Shown here piece by piece: positions 28,519 to 36,726 of a stretch of DNA of 64,000 nt. Below the pieces are notes generated by a model. The model was not told the DNA's origin. It saw only the letters and a list, made by a program, of their open reading frames with translations, and did no database searches. Position 1 is the stretch's first letter; each line of letters begins with the position of its first letter. Made by a program: the position numbers and the translations under genes. Location: NCBI GenBank assembly GCA_963727285.1, contig CAVSFF010000003.1, forward strand, positions 163,061-227,060, in the 5' to 3' direction. The stretch comes from CAITWD01 sp963727285 (GTDB taxonomy: Bacteria; Actinomycetota; Thermoleophilia; Miltoncostaeales; Miltoncostaeaceae).

Positions 28519-30449
28519 CCACCCGCCTCCGCGTCGCGACGGATGTCAAAGCTGCCGTCCGTACAGGGCCGGGCGTGCCAGCCGGGTGCGATCCACAGCG
28601 TTGCGCCTGCCATCTCACGCGCGGACGGGCCCGCGATGGGCTCACCGACCGCCGCGACGTCGATCTCCGGACGCTGGCCGGCACGCTCGACGGCAACCCG
28701 GATGGTGACGATCTCGATCGGCGCATCCGGATCGGCGTCTCCATAGCGCCGGGCGTGAAGATCGCGGAATCCGGATGCAAGCGCGCCAGGGTCGCCGTTT
28801 GCGTCCCATGGGACCGTCAGGGAGTGCGACTGGCCCACGAACCGGCAGTCGGCACCGACACGCAAGGCCCCGCCGGGCATGGCGGCACGGGCCCGGTCGA
28901 TCTCTGCGCCCAGGGCGAGCGCGATGCCGTCCGCGTCGGCGACCGGAAGCAGGACCGTGCGGGCCCAATCGCGCCGCTCCCCGGCGATAACCGCGCCAAG
29001 CGCCGCCAGGACCCCCGCCGTCGCCGGCGCCAGGACGCGACGGATACCCAGCAGATCGGCGACATCGCACGCGTGCAGCGGTCCGGCACCGCCGAAGGCG
29101 ATCACCGCCGTTTGCCCGGGATGGATGCCCCGCTCGACGCTGACCACCCGCAGCGCACGTGCCATCTCGTTGTTGGCAACCGCCAGGATGCCCGCGGCGC
29201 ACGTCTCCACGTCGAGCCCGAGCGTGTCGGCGAGGCGCCCGACGGCCGCAGTCGCACGGGCTCGGTCGAGCGGGATCGCCACGCCGGCGGTGCCGACCGA
29301 CGACACTCGGCCGAGCACGACGTGGGCGTCGGTGACCGTCGGTTGGTCCCCGCCGAACCCGTACGCGGCCGGGCCCGGACGGGCACCGGCAGAGCGTGGA
29401 CCGACGCGTAGCGCGCCGCCGCTGTCGGCCCAGGCGATGCTCCCGCCGCCCGCCGACACGGTCTGGATGTCCAGCATCGGCAGATGCAGCGGGTGCCCGT
29501 TGATCTCCGTGCCCGACGTGCGACCCGGTTCACCGTGGGCGATGAGCGCGACATCGCACGATGTTCCGCCCATGTCGAACGTGAGGGCATGGGGGATCTG
29601 GTCGGACCGCGCCCACAGCGCCGCACCGATCACACCCGCCGCCGGGCCGGAGAGCACGGTGCGCGAGGCGTGCTGCGAGGCAAGATCGATGTCGATCAGC
29701 CCGCCGTTGGACTGCATGACCTCAGGCGCCGGGAGCCCGGCGGCGGCCGTCCGCGCGGTGAGCCCGGTCAGGTACCGCTGCAGCACCGGTGTCAGGGCGG
29801 CATCAACGGCCGTCGTCGCCGTGCGCTCGTACTCGCGGATCTCCCCGAGGACCTCGGAGGAAATGCTGACATGCACGTCCGGCAGGAGCGTCCGTACGGC
29901 CGTCGCGACGCGCTGCTCGTGTACCGGATGCCGAAACGAGAACAGGAGCGCGACGGCTACCGCCTCGACCTCAAGTTCCTTGACGGCGGCGGCGATCCGC
30001 GCGCCTTCTTCGGGGTCCAGGTCCCGAATCACCCCATCGGGTCCGCAGCGTTCGCGCGCTTCGACCACCCGCGACCGCGGCACCACCGGCGGAGGATGGG
30101 CGACATCGAGGCGATACAGATCCGCCCGGTTCTGGCGTCGCAACTCCAGAACGTCGCCGAACCCATCCGTGGCCACCAGCGCGGTCGGCGGCAACTGGCC
30201 TTCCAGAAGCGCATTCGTCCCGACGGTCATCCCGTGGGCGATCCGGACGACCTCCGCAGCCGTGGCCTGGGACGCTGCCAGCAGTCGCGTGATCGCGACG
30301 ATCACGCCGACGCCGTGATCGTCGCGGGTCGTCGGTACCTTGACCGACCACAGCCGCGAGCCGCCGATCATCACGGCATCGGTGAAGGTGCCGCCGACAT
30401 CCACCCCGATGTTGAGGGTGCCCGCCGCGCTCTCGGTCAAACCGGCCAT
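28506..30449 (-). CDS. hyuA: hydantoinase A / oxoprolinase-type subunit
   Basis: ATP-dependent first subunit, 647 residues, with an ASKHA-type N-terminus (GVDVGGTFTDAVMIGG) followed by HGMTVGTNALLEGQLP. The central block has VMQSNGGLIDIDLA, VLSGPAAGVIGAA, FDMGGTSCDVALIA and the Gly-rich SAGGGSIAWAD. The C-terminal part has GIHPGQTAVIAFGGAGPLHA. It works with HyuB to open cyclic amides using ATP. The two genes form a leftward operon. No transporter or regulator for the substrate lies beside them. Confidence 0.93.
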   Translation of the reverse strand: MAGLTESAAGTLNIGVDVGGTFTDAVMIGGSRLWSVKVPTTRDDHGVGVIVAITRLLAASQATAAEVVRIAHGMTVGTNALLEGQLPPTALVATDGFGDVLELRRQNRADLYRLDVAHPPPVVPRSRVVEARERCGPDGVIRDLDPEEGARIAAAVKELEVEAVAVALLFSFRHPVHEQRVATAVRTLLPDVHVSISSEVLGEIREYERTATTAVDAALTPVLQRYLTGLTARTAAAGLPAPEVMQSNGGLIDIDLASQHASRTVLSGPAAGVIGAALWARSDQIPHALTFDMGGTSCDVALIAHGEPGRTSGTEINGHPLHLPMLDIQTVSAGGGSIAWADSGGALRVGPRSAGARPGPAAYGFGGDQPTVTDAHVVLGRVSSVGTAGVAIPLDRARATAAVGRLADTLGLDVETCAAGILAVANNEMARALRVVSVERGIHPGQTAVIAFGGAGPLHACDVADLLGIRRVLAPATAGVLAALGAVIAGERRDWARTVLLPVADADGIALALGAEIDRARAAMPGGALRVGADCRFVGQSHSLTVPWDANGDPGALASGFRDLHARRYGDADPDAPIEIVTIRVAVERAGQRPEIDVAAVGEPIAGPSAREMAGATLWIAPGWHARPCTDGSFDIRRDAEAGGWTP

Positions 30450-30489
30450 CGCGGCCAGACTCTACTGGCGCGCTCCTGCCGCGACGCCG

Positions 30490-31224
30490 CTACGAGCCCG
30501 AGGCGACGTACCGGGCCGCCGCCCCGGGAAAACTCGATTGCGCGTTCGACGCGGCCGCCTGGGCCTCCGCCGAGGTCGCATATGTGCCTGAGAACACCAC
30601 CCAGTAGCCCGGCGTCAAGGTGGGGTAGGCCCCGCTGTAGAGCACGCCGGCCTGAAGCCCGTCGGCGCTGGCGCGCGCCGCGATCTGATTGGCGCTCGAC
30701 TGGCTCGTGGCCGACGCCAGCACGACCGTCCACGCCGACGTGCCCGCGGGCCATGAGGCCGGTGCCGCCGCCCCGGAGCCCGTGTCGGTCGGAGTCGTCT
30801 TCGTCGTGTCGGTCGGAGTGGTCTTCGTCGTGTCGGTCGGGGTGGTCGTGGTGTCGGTCGGTGTTGTCGTGGTGTCGGTCGGCGTGGTGCCCGTACCCGA
30901 TGTGACGGTGTTGAAGCCGGTGCCGGTACCCGAGGTATCGGTCGGGAACCCTCCTGTGCCGGTACCTGACGTGGACGTGGCGGTCGTGGTCTTCCCGGAC
31001 TGCTGGCTGACCGCCACGGCGAGGAAGCCCGTCCCGAGTGCCAGCAGCACCAACGACAGCGCCAAGACGCGCGCGCCCTTGCCGGTCGCCATCCGCGGCG
31101 CCTTGCTCGTCGGGGCACCACAGTTCAGGCAGTACCGCTGCGAGGGATCGAGCGGGGCACCGCACTCGTGGCAGTGCGGTGAGTTCAGCGGGGGGGCGTC
31201 CCCGTGGATGGGATCGTCGGTCAT
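30490..31224 (-). CDS. zinc-ribbon membrane protein with SPOR-like C-terminal domain
   Basis: 244 residues from ATG 31224. An N-terminal zinc ribbon (CHECG and CLNCG, 13 residues between) is followed by a membrane helix (VLALSLVLLALGTGFLAVAV) and a Thr/Pro/Asp/Gly linker. The last ~70 residues (AWTVVLASATSQSSANQI, YWVVFSGTYATSAEA) resemble SPOR, a peptidoglycan-binding fold. The topology is cytosolic zinc ribbon, one span, extracytoplasmic domain, which suggests linking cytosol to cell wall. ATG overlaps the upstream stop (ATGA). The linker is encoded by a tandem DNA repeat. Confidence 0.78.
   Translation of the reverse strand: MTDDPIHGDAPPLNSPHCHECGAPLDPSQRYCLNCGAPTSKAPRMATGKGARVLALSLVLLALGTGFLAVAVSQQSGKTTTATSTSGTGTGGFPTDTSGTGTGFNTVTSGTGTTPTDTTTTPTDTTTTPTDTTKTTPTDTTKTTPTDTGSGAAAPASWPAGTSAWTVVLASATSQSSANQIAARASADGLQAGVLYSGAYPTLTPGYWVVFSGTYATSAEAQAAASNAQSSFPGAAARYVASGS
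30782..30889 (-). repeat. tandem repeat encoding the Thr-Pro-Asp-Thr linker
   Basis: On the + strand a unit beginning GTGTCGGTCGG recurs at 30782, 30806, 30830, 30851 and 30872. The spacing is 24, 24, 21 and 21 bases. On the coding strand it gives TPTDTT-type repeats. Copy number may vary between strains or collapse in assembly. Confidence 0.85.
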
Positions 31225-31841
31225 CGGGAGGCCTCGACTGGATCGGGCGGCGCAAGCGTGCGCCCGCAAGTCATGCAATAGCGCGCATCGGCGACAAAGA
31301 GCGAGTGGCAGGTTCGGCAGGACCCCACGACGATCGGGAGGCGCTGTCCGCCGCCCGATTTTCCGCGCGCGACGAGCTGCGCGTCGATGGCGTCCACGGT
31401 CGTGTCGAGTGTCCGGATCATTCCGGCGCGGCGGCCGATCACCGGAGTCTCCAGCTCCCCGAGCAGGTGCAGGTCGTAGGCCAAGCCGCCGAGGTGAAAG
31501 ACCATCTCATCGCGACGCTGGAGCAGGCGCTTGCGCTGTCGCCGCAGACCTCGCGTGGACGATGCGAGTGGTTCGGGCACGCTGAGACCCTCAGGACCAC
31601 CTTCCGGGCCCGGGAGGTCGTGACCGTCGCCACCACCGCCACCACCATCCGGGGGCGCGCCTGCGGTCCCGCCGCCGCCGGCCTCGCGCTCAGCCCGGCG
31701 GGCTCGGCGCCGGGCGCGCCAGCCCTTGGGCGGCTCCTCCGGTGCCGCGGCGGGATCCGGCAGCGCGGCATGCAGGGCCGTGTCCTCCGCCGAGGGGTAC
31801 GGGAGCCTCGGAAAGGACGTAGTGGGCTGATCTTCGTTCAC
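31221..31841 (-). CDS. coiled-coil protein with C-terminal zinc ribbon
   Basis: About 206 residues if the GTG at 31841 is the start; the frame is open further upstream but that part overlaps the riboswitch promoter region and looks non-coding. The N-terminal third is Pro/Ala/Gly-rich with a basic RRRARRAERE segment. The middle is helical (LRRQRKRLLQRRDEMVFHLG). The end is a zinc ribbon, CRTCHSLFVADARYCMTCG. It is translationally coupled to the zinc-ribbon/SPOR gene, so the two may act together. Function unknown. Confidence 0.68.
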   Translation of the reverse strand: MNEDQPTTSFPRLPYPSAEDTALHAALPDPAAAPEEPPKGWRARRRARRAEREAGGGGTAGAPPDGGGGGGDGHDLPGPEGGPEGLSVPEPLASSTRGLRRQRKRLLQRRDEMVFHLGGLAYDLHLLGELETPVIGRRAGMIRTLDTTVDAIDAQLVARGKSGGGQRLPIVVGSCRTCHSLFVADARYCMTCGRTLAPPDPVEASR

Positions 31842-31994
31842 GGTGTTTGATCTTAGATATCGCCCGGGCGATTCCTCCCGTATTTGGGACGGTTTTTGGG
31901 TGCAAATGGCCGGGTGTTGCACCTTTGCGACAGCGTGTTCGGCACCCGGGGCGCAGCGCTGGGCGACGGATCCGGCCCGATGGCCCCGCGGTGA

Positions 31995-32024
31995 TTGACA
32001 GACGTCCGTGACCGCCTGTAGGTT
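31995..32024 (+). promoter_or_regulatory. promoter of the SAM riboswitch operon
   Basis: Perfect TTGACA (31995-32000) and TAGGTT (32019-32024) with an 18-base spacer. The predicted start near 32031 falls exactly at the 5' side of riboswitch helix P1. Confidence 0.75.
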
Positions 32025-32032
32025 GCCTCTCA

Positions 32033-32129
32033 GCATCTAGAGCGGTGGAGGGATTTGGCCCTTTGAAGCCGCGGCAACCAGCGCAACTGCGCCAGGTGCC
32101 AATTCCAACCGGTGTTGCCGGGGAGATGC
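32033..32129 (+). ncRNA. SAM-I (S-box) riboswitch aptamer
   Basis: S-adenosylmethionine-sensing leader RNA. Helix P1 is GCATCT (32033-32038) with AGATGC (32124-32129). Core elements match the S-box consensus: AGAG, then GGTGGAGGGATTTGGCCC, TTTGAAGCC, GCGGCAACC, a P3 hairpin GCGCAACTGCGC, the conserved GGTGCCAATTCC, and a P4 hairpin CCGGTGTTGCCGG. A terminator follows, so high SAM should stop transcription before the downstream gene. This ties the PLP enzyme and the small carrier protein to sulfur or methionine metabolism. Confidence 0.95.
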
Positions 32130-32152
32130 GGAAGCCAACGATCTACCCAGAT

Positions 32153-32185
32153 CGCCTTTCGCACACTCCGCGGAAGGCGTTTTTT
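32153..32185 (+). terminator. intrinsic terminator of the SAM riboswitch
   Basis: CGCCTTTCGC (32153-32162) pairs with GCGGAAGGCG (32170-32179), ten pairs including one G-U, loop ACACTCC. TTTTTT follows at 32180-32185. It is the expression platform of the riboswitch. Confidence 0.93.
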
Positions 32186-32214
32186 GTTGGTTTCCGAGAT
32201 CGAGGGCAGATGCG

Positions 32215-33498
32215 ATGAGCGGGAGTGACGGAGCGTTTGGTGGCTGTGCCACCGGTTTGCGATGTAAGGAGTGCGGGCACCGGACCGGTCTTGTGGCCGC
32301 GTACGTGTGCGAGTTCTGTTTCGGACCGCTCGAGGTCGAATACGACCGCGACCGCCTGAAGGCGACGGTCACCCGCGAGCGCATCAGCCAGGGGCCGCTG
32401 AACCTCTGGCGATACCGGGATCTGCTCCCGTGTGCGCCCGACGATCCGACCTCCGGGCTGAGCACCGGCCTGACCCCGCTGGTGCGGGCACCGCGCCTGG
32501 CAGCCGCACTCGGATTGCGCAACGTGTGGGTCAAGAACGAAACCGCCAATCCGACCCACAGTTTCAAGGACAGGGTCGTCAGCGTCGCCCTCCAGGCCGC
32601 CCAACGCCTCGGGTACTCGACGGTCGCCTGTGCCTCGACGGGCAACCTGGCGAACGCGGTCGCTGCCCACGCCTCGGCCTTGGGGCTTGAGAGCTACGTG
32701 TTCGTCCCGTCGAATCTCGAAGAGCAGAAGATCGTCGCGACGGCGGTCTTCGACACGACGCTGCTTGCGGTTGCGGGCACCTACGACGACGTCAACCGGC
32801 TCTGCGGCGAGCTCGCGGCAGACCGCCCGTGGGCGTTCGTCAACGTCAACGTCCGCCCGTACTACAGCGAGGGGTCGAAGACGCTGGCCTACGAGGTCGC
32901 CGAACAGCTCGGGTGGACGCTGCCCGACCGCTGCATCGTGCCGATCGCGTCCGGCTCGCTGTACACCAAGATCCACACCGGGTATCGCGACCTGATCGAG
33001 CTCGGACTCTGCGACGGCGAGGTTCCGGTGCTCAACGGCGCGCAGGCCGACGGCTGCAACCCCGTCGCCACGGCGTGGCGCGAAGGTCGCGACTTCGTAT
33101 CGCCGGTCTACCCGGACACGATCGCCAAGAGCCTGGCCATCGGGAACCCCGCCGACGGGGTGTTCGCACTCGACGCCGCCCGCGCCACCGGCGGATCGGT
33201 CACCTCCGTCACCGACGCGGAGATCATCGCCGGCATCCGGCTCCTGGCCGAGACCACCGGCATCTTCACCGAAACGGCCGGCGGCGTCACGACGGCCGTC
33301 CTGCGCAGGCTTGCCGACAGCGGCGAGATCGGCGTCGATGAACGCGTCGTGCTCTACATCACCGGCGACGGGCTCAAGACGCTGGATGCCATCGCCCCGC
33401 ACGTCACGGCGATCCAGATCGACGCTGACGTCGCGTCCTTCGAGGCGGCGACCATCGGGGACCACATCCCCGCAGAACTCGTCACCGCAGCCGCCTGA
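32215..33498 (+). CDS. threonine-synthase-like PLP enzyme under a SAM riboswitch
   Basis: Fold type II PLP enzyme, 427 residues, of the threonine synthase family. An N-terminal zinc-ribbon-like segment (CKECG and CEFCFG) is followed by the PLP lysine in PTHSFKDRVV, the phosphate-binding and substrate loop CASTGNLANAVAAHA, and FVNVNVRPYYSEGSKT. Threonine synthase makes threonine from O-phosphohomoserine. SAM-I control and the adjoining ThiS/MoaD carrier suggest a different product: sulfide from a carrier thiocarboxylate in place of water, giving homocysteine. That role is inference. The plain alternative is an ordinary ThrC in a methionine-regulated unit. Confidence 0.85.
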   Translation: MSGSDGAFGGCATGLRCKECGHRTGLVAAYVCEFCFGPLEVEYDRDRLKATVTRERISQGPLNLWRYRDLLPCAPDDPTSGLSTGLTPLVRAPRLAAALGLRNVWVKNETANPTHSFKDRVVSVALQAAQRLGYSTVACASTGNLANAVAAHASALGLESYVFVPSNLEEQKIVATAVFDTTLLAVAGTYDDVNRLCGELAADRPWAFVNVNVRPYYSEGSKTLAYEVAEQLGWTLPDRCIVPIASGSLYTKIHTGYRDLIELGLCDGEVPVLNGAQADGCNPVATAWREGRDFVSPVYPDTIAKSLAIGNPADGVFALDAARATGGSVTSVTDAEIIAGIRLLAETTGIFTETAGGVTTAVLRRLADSGEIGVDERVVLYITGDGLKTLDAIAPHVTAIQIDADVASFEAATIGDHIPAELVTAAA

Positions 33499-33514
33499 GA
33501 GGCGAGGAGCACAC

Positions 33515-33787
33515 ATGCCAGTCACTGTGAAGATTCCGTCGCCGCTGCGGACCCTGACCGAAGGGGCGGCCACCGTCGCCTGCAATCCCGGCACCGTCGG
33601 CGAGCTCATCGACCAGCTCGAGGCCAGCTATCCCGGATTCCGGGACCGGGTGTGCCAGGACGGTGAACTGCGCCGGTTCGTCAACGTGTTCGTGTCCGGC
33701 GAAGACGTCCGCTTCGGCGACGGGATCGCTACTGTGACCACGGACGGCCAAGAGGTCACGATCCTGCCGGCGGTCGCCGGCGGCTGA
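33515..33787 (+). CDS. ThiS/MoaD-family sulfur-carrier protein ending in Gly-Gly
   Basis: 90-residue ubiquitin-like protein. Start ATG 33515 follows GAGGAG by about five bases. Typical features are KIPSPLRTLTEG at the first strand, FVNVFVSGEDVRFGDG near the end, VTILPAVAGG at the C-terminus. The terminal GG is the site where an E1-like enzyme forms a thiocarboxylate, and it is already exposed, so no processing protease would be needed. It lies 16 bases after the threonine-synthase-like gene, inside the riboswitch-controlled unit. No ThiF/MoeB-type activator is in the window. Confidence 0.9.
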   Translation: MPVTVKIPSPLRTLTEGAATVACNPGTVGELIDQLEASYPGFRDRVCQDGELRRFVNVFVSGEDVRFGDGIATVTTDGQEVTILPAVAGG

Positions 33788-33849
33788 CCGCGCCACCCCG
33801 TGGCCGTCCTCGCGACAACCACGGGAACGGGCACGCGCCCGGAGGGTCA

Positions 33850-34743
33850 TTGGCGACACATTTCGTGACGGGCGGGACCGGCCTCGTCGGTCAGGCCCTC
33901 ATCCGGCGGCTGCGGGAGCAAGGACACCCCGTGGCCGCGCTGGGACGCTCACCCGACGCCCTCTACCGCCTCGCCGACCTCGGCGCCGACCCGGTTCCCG
34001 GGGATCTGCTGACCCCGGGGGCATGGCAGTACGACGCCGCAGACGCCGACATCGTCTGGCATCTCGGCCTCCCGCGCGCGCGAACGCCCTTGCGTGGCGG
34101 TCGCGTGCGCAAGGAGGCGCGCATGGCGTGGCGCGGAGCCGATCATCTCATCGCCGACCGCGATCCGGGACGCCCCGTCGTGACGGCATCACACGTGCTG
34201 GCCTGGGGCGAACACGGGCCGGGCGCGATCGACGACACCACGCCCGCGGCACCCGTCGCGATGGGCCACTGGGCCCTCGCGGCCGAAGACGCGCTGTCCG
34301 CGACGCCGCTGCGCGCGGTACGTCTCGGCTGGGTCTACGGCCCCGGCGGGATGTTCGCCGAGCTGGTCGCCGCGATCCGGCGCGGCCAGTTCCGCATTGT
34401 CGGGCTCGGCCAGAATCTGGTGCCGTTGATCAGCGCCGACGACGCCGCGCGCGCCCTGCTGGCCGCCGCCGCCGGCCCGCCCGGGATCTACGCCGCCGCG
34501 GAGCCCGATCCGCCGACGCAGGAGCAGATGGTCCACCAGATCTGCGCACAGGTCGGATCGCTCCGGCCGGATCGTCTCACCCCGCGCATGGCCGCATTCG
34601 CGCTCGGCGGCGGCATGGTCGACGCGCTGACCGCCTCGGTCGACGTCCGATCCACGCGCCTGCGCGCGCTCGGCTGGTCGCCGGAGCACGCCTGGCGCGA
34701 CGCGCTGGTCGAGCTCAGTCTTCCCGGCGCGCGTGTGGTTTGA
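33850..34743 (+). CDS. NAD-dependent epimerase/SDR-like protein lacking the YxxxK pair
   Basis: Extended short-chain dehydrogenase fold, 297 residues, starting at TTG after GGAGGG. The nucleotide motif is VTGGTGLVGQAL. The usual catalytic YxxxK is replaced: the matching segment reads MGHWALAAED, with no Tyr-x3-Lys. LGWVYGPGGMF and LVPLISADDAARALL match the rest of the family. It may act as a redox sensor, bind a ligand without catalysis, or use other residues. It lies 60 bases after the carrier protein and could belong to the same transcript. Confidence 0.85.
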   Translation: MATHFVTGGTGLVGQALIRRLREQGHPVAALGRSPDALYRLADLGADPVPGDLLTPGAWQYDAADADIVWHLGLPRARTPLRGGRVRKEARMAWRGADHLIADRDPGRPVVTASHVLAWGEHGPGAIDDTTPAAPVAMGHWALAAEDALSATPLRAVRLGWVYGPGGMFAELVAAIRRGQFRIVGLGQNLVPLISADDAARALLAAAAGPPGIYAAAEPDPPTQEQMVHQICAQVGSLRPDRLTPRMAAFALGGGMVDALTASVDVRSTRLRALGWSPEHAWRDALVELSLPGARVV

Positions 34744-35035
34744 GGGGAATGTCGGTCAGCCACTGCGCCTGGCCGCCACGTCGGAAGGCAAGGTCGAGCT
34801 GATCGCCCTTGACGTCGCCGTAGACCCCGATGCCGAAGGTCAGCATCATCTTCCCGCCGAATGACGTCGGATGCGGCACCCGCAGCGGCTCGTCGAACCA
34901 CACGCGTCCGTCCCGCACCGAGATGCCGTTGCCCTCAGTGCGTTCGGCGCCGTTGACGTAGGCCGAAACCGGCGACTCCGCTCCGTCGGGGAGCGGTACC
35001 GAATGGACCAGGTGGGTCTCGACCGATCGTGCCAC
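34715..35035 (-). CDS. uncharacterised small beta-rich protein
   Basis: 106 residues with a mainly beta-strand pattern (THLVHSVPLPDGAESP, VSAYVNGAERTE, GGKMMLTFGIGVYGDVKGD) and a charged C-terminus. No signal peptide, membrane helix or metal motif. The 3' end overlaps the convergent SDR gene by 29 bases. I do not recognise the family. Confidence 0.6.
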   Translation of the reverse strand: MARSVETHLVHSVPLPDGAESPVSAYVNGAERTEGNGISVRDGRVWFDEPLRVPHPTSFGGKMMLTFGIGVYGDVKGDQLDLAFRRGGQAQWLTDIPLKPHARRED

Positions 35036-35189
35036 GCGCCGTCCTCGTTTCGCCGTCGATGCGAACGCAAGACTAGCGAAGGTCGCGTCCGGACCGTCGA
35101 CCGACGGCCCCCCAGGCAGCCCGGCGGGGTGTCCGTCACAATATGCTCTGGGAGACGACGCACCGTGAGTTCGACGACGAGGGGCCTAC

Positions 35190-36215
35190 ATGAACATCGT
35201 GATTTGCGGCGGGGGAATGGTCGGCCTGACGCTGGCGCGGCTGCTGCGGCTGCGCGGCCAGGAACCGATCGTGCTGGAGCGGATGCCGGCCGGGGCGTTC
35301 GTGCCTCGCGGCTACATGCTCGGCTTTCAGGGGTTCCCGACATTTGAGGAGATCGGGATCCTGGACCAGATCAAGGCCGCCGGATGGGACATCGCCCCGC
35401 GTCCGGATGGCAGCCAGGTCGCGATTTGCGTTCAGGTGGGGCGGATCCTCGACCTGCTGGCGCAGGACCTGCCGGTCGAGTACGAGCACACGGTCACCGA
35501 GTTGGTGCATGACCCCACAGGCCGTGTCGTGGGGGTCGTCGCCGAAGGCCCCGAGGGCACGAGGACGATTCCTGCGGACCTTGTCGTCGCCTGTGACGGG
35601 ACCGGGTCCCCGGTGCGCACGATGGCGGGAATCGAGGCGACGATCGATCCGCTCCCCGAAGCGTCGCTGGCGTTCATGAGCCCGGAGCCGGGCGGCGTCT
35701 CGTTCGCGATGGCCTATATGTCCGACGGCGGACACATCGGCACGCTCGGCTGGCCGCAGGGGTCGGCGGGCTGGCGCAGCGTCGAGAAGGTCGGCGCCGA
35801 GGCGGCACTCGCGCCCGGGCTCGAGGCGATCAAGAAGATGTGGATCGAATTGCTGCCCGAGTCCGAGAAGGGCATCTCCGGAGTGACGTCCCTCGATCAG
35901 ATCCGCTACGGCGAGCCCGGCCTGTTGTCGTGCAAGGAATGGTGGAAGCCGGGCATCCTGCTGATCGGTGATTCGGCGCACTTCTTCGGTCCCGAGACCG
36001 GCATCAGCTCGGGTATCGGCCTCGGGGACGCCCACGCCCTCGCAGAGGCCGTCCGGCAATTCCCGGACGACTCCGACGCCGCCTGCCAGAACTTCATTAC
36101 CTGGCGCACGCCGGTCGTCCGACCGTATGAGGCCATGGACCCGGGCCGGCAGCGCATGCTGACCTACGGGCAGGTGCAGCCCAAGCCCGAAGAGCGCTGG
36201 CCTCCGGCCGGCTGA
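35190..36215 (+). CDS. FAD-dependent monooxygenase (PHBH-fold family)
   Basis: Flavoprotein hydroxylase or related oxidoreductase, 341 residues. The Rossmann motif GGGMVGLTLARLLRLRG with the ribose-binding Glu (VLER) opens the protein. The second FAD motif is LLIGDSAHFFGPETGISS. The DG motif appears as VVACDGTGSPVR. Membrane helices are absent. It is about 50 residues shorter than typical members. The substrate is unknown; neighbours give no pathway. A strong hairpin terminator follows directly. Confidence 0.88.
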   Translation: MNIVICGGGMVGLTLARLLRLRGQEPIVLERMPAGAFVPRGYMLGFQGFPTFEEIGILDQIKAAGWDIAPRPDGSQVAICVQVGRILDLLAQDLPVEYEHTVTELVHDPTGRVVGVVAEGPEGTRTIPADLVVACDGTGSPVRTMAGIEATIDPLPEASLAFMSPEPGGVSFAMAYMSDGGHIGTLGWPQGSAGWRSVEKVGAEAALAPGLEAIKKMWIELLPESEKGISGVTSLDQIRYGEPGLLSCKEWWKPGILLIGDSAHFFGPETGISSGIGLGDAHALAEAVRQFPDDSDAACQNFITWRTPVVRPYEAMDPGRQRMLTYGQVQPKPEERWPPAG

Positions 36216-36243
36216 CGCGTCCCGCGTCACACCGCACGCATGA

Positions 36244-36275
36244 CAAAGGGCACCCGACCATCCGGGTGCCCTTTG
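36244..36275. terminator. 13-bp perfect hairpin between convergent genes
   Basis: CAAAGGGCACCCG (36244-36256) pairs fully with CGGGTGCCCTTTG (36263-36275) around the loop ACCATC. It follows the FAD monooxygenase and precedes the 3' end of the leftward gene, so it can serve both. Confidence 0.75.
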
Positions 36276-36306
36276 CGCGAACGGTGTGACCGGCGATGCC
36301 GGGTCG

Positions 36307-36606
36307 TCAGTCCTCGTCGTCCTCGTCGTCGGCGGTGCTCGCCTCGAGCACCTGGGCGAGCGTCTCGTAGAAGGCCTGCTCCAGCTCGTCCGCAATCTCC
36401 ACGGTGATCGCCACGACATGCATGTGATCGCCATGGGAGTGGGCCTCGGTGCGGATCGACGCGCCGGCCAACACATACGCCGGCAGCAGGCTGATTTCGT
36501 CGATCTCATCTTCGATTTCGGGATTCACCCCGAACTCCGCCAAGAGGTCGTGGAGCCGCTCGGCGTACTGCGTTCCTTCATCGGTGACCTTCATAATCAA
36601 TGTCAT
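36307..36606 (-). CDS. small acidic protein of unknown function
   Basis: 99 residues from ATG 36606, chosen because AGGA lies eight bases upstream; the frame runs open for 1.8 kb further but that is antisense to sahH. The protein has a helical N-terminus (TQYAERLHDLLAEFG), a middle with two His-rich positions (EAHSHGDHMHVVAI) and a C-terminal ADDEDDED tail. The His cluster may bind metal. No known family was recognised. Confidence 0.6.
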   Translation of the reverse strand: MTLIMKVTDEGTQYAERLHDLLAEFGVNPEIEDEIDEISLLPAYVLAGASIRTEAHSHGDHMHVVAITVEIADELEQAFYETLAQVLEASTADDEDDED

Positions 36607-36712
36607 GCGGGCATCCTGGACGATCGTCGGTGATTCCGCCAGGGACGCCCGTGACCGACCGCGCGGATTTCCGGTCCTCGGTGGACCGCTCACGGGGCCG
36701 CCGGCGGGCGGG

Positions 36713-36722
36713 CGGCTAGACT
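36713..36722 (+). promoter_or_regulatory. possible -10 region of sahH
   Basis: CGGCTAGACT, identical to the ten bases before pdxS. Transcription from here would give a leader of about 130 bases before the sahH ATG. Confidence 0.35.
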
Positions 36723-36726
36723 TTGT

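Noticed and set aside
28879..30318. 479-codon plus-strand frame opposite hyuA
   Set aside because: Ser/Arg/Pro-rich shadow; hyuA motifs are unambiguous on the minus strand.
30782..30889. Regular repeats considered as a CRISPR array
   Set aside because: Units are contiguous, without spacers, and encode a protein linker.
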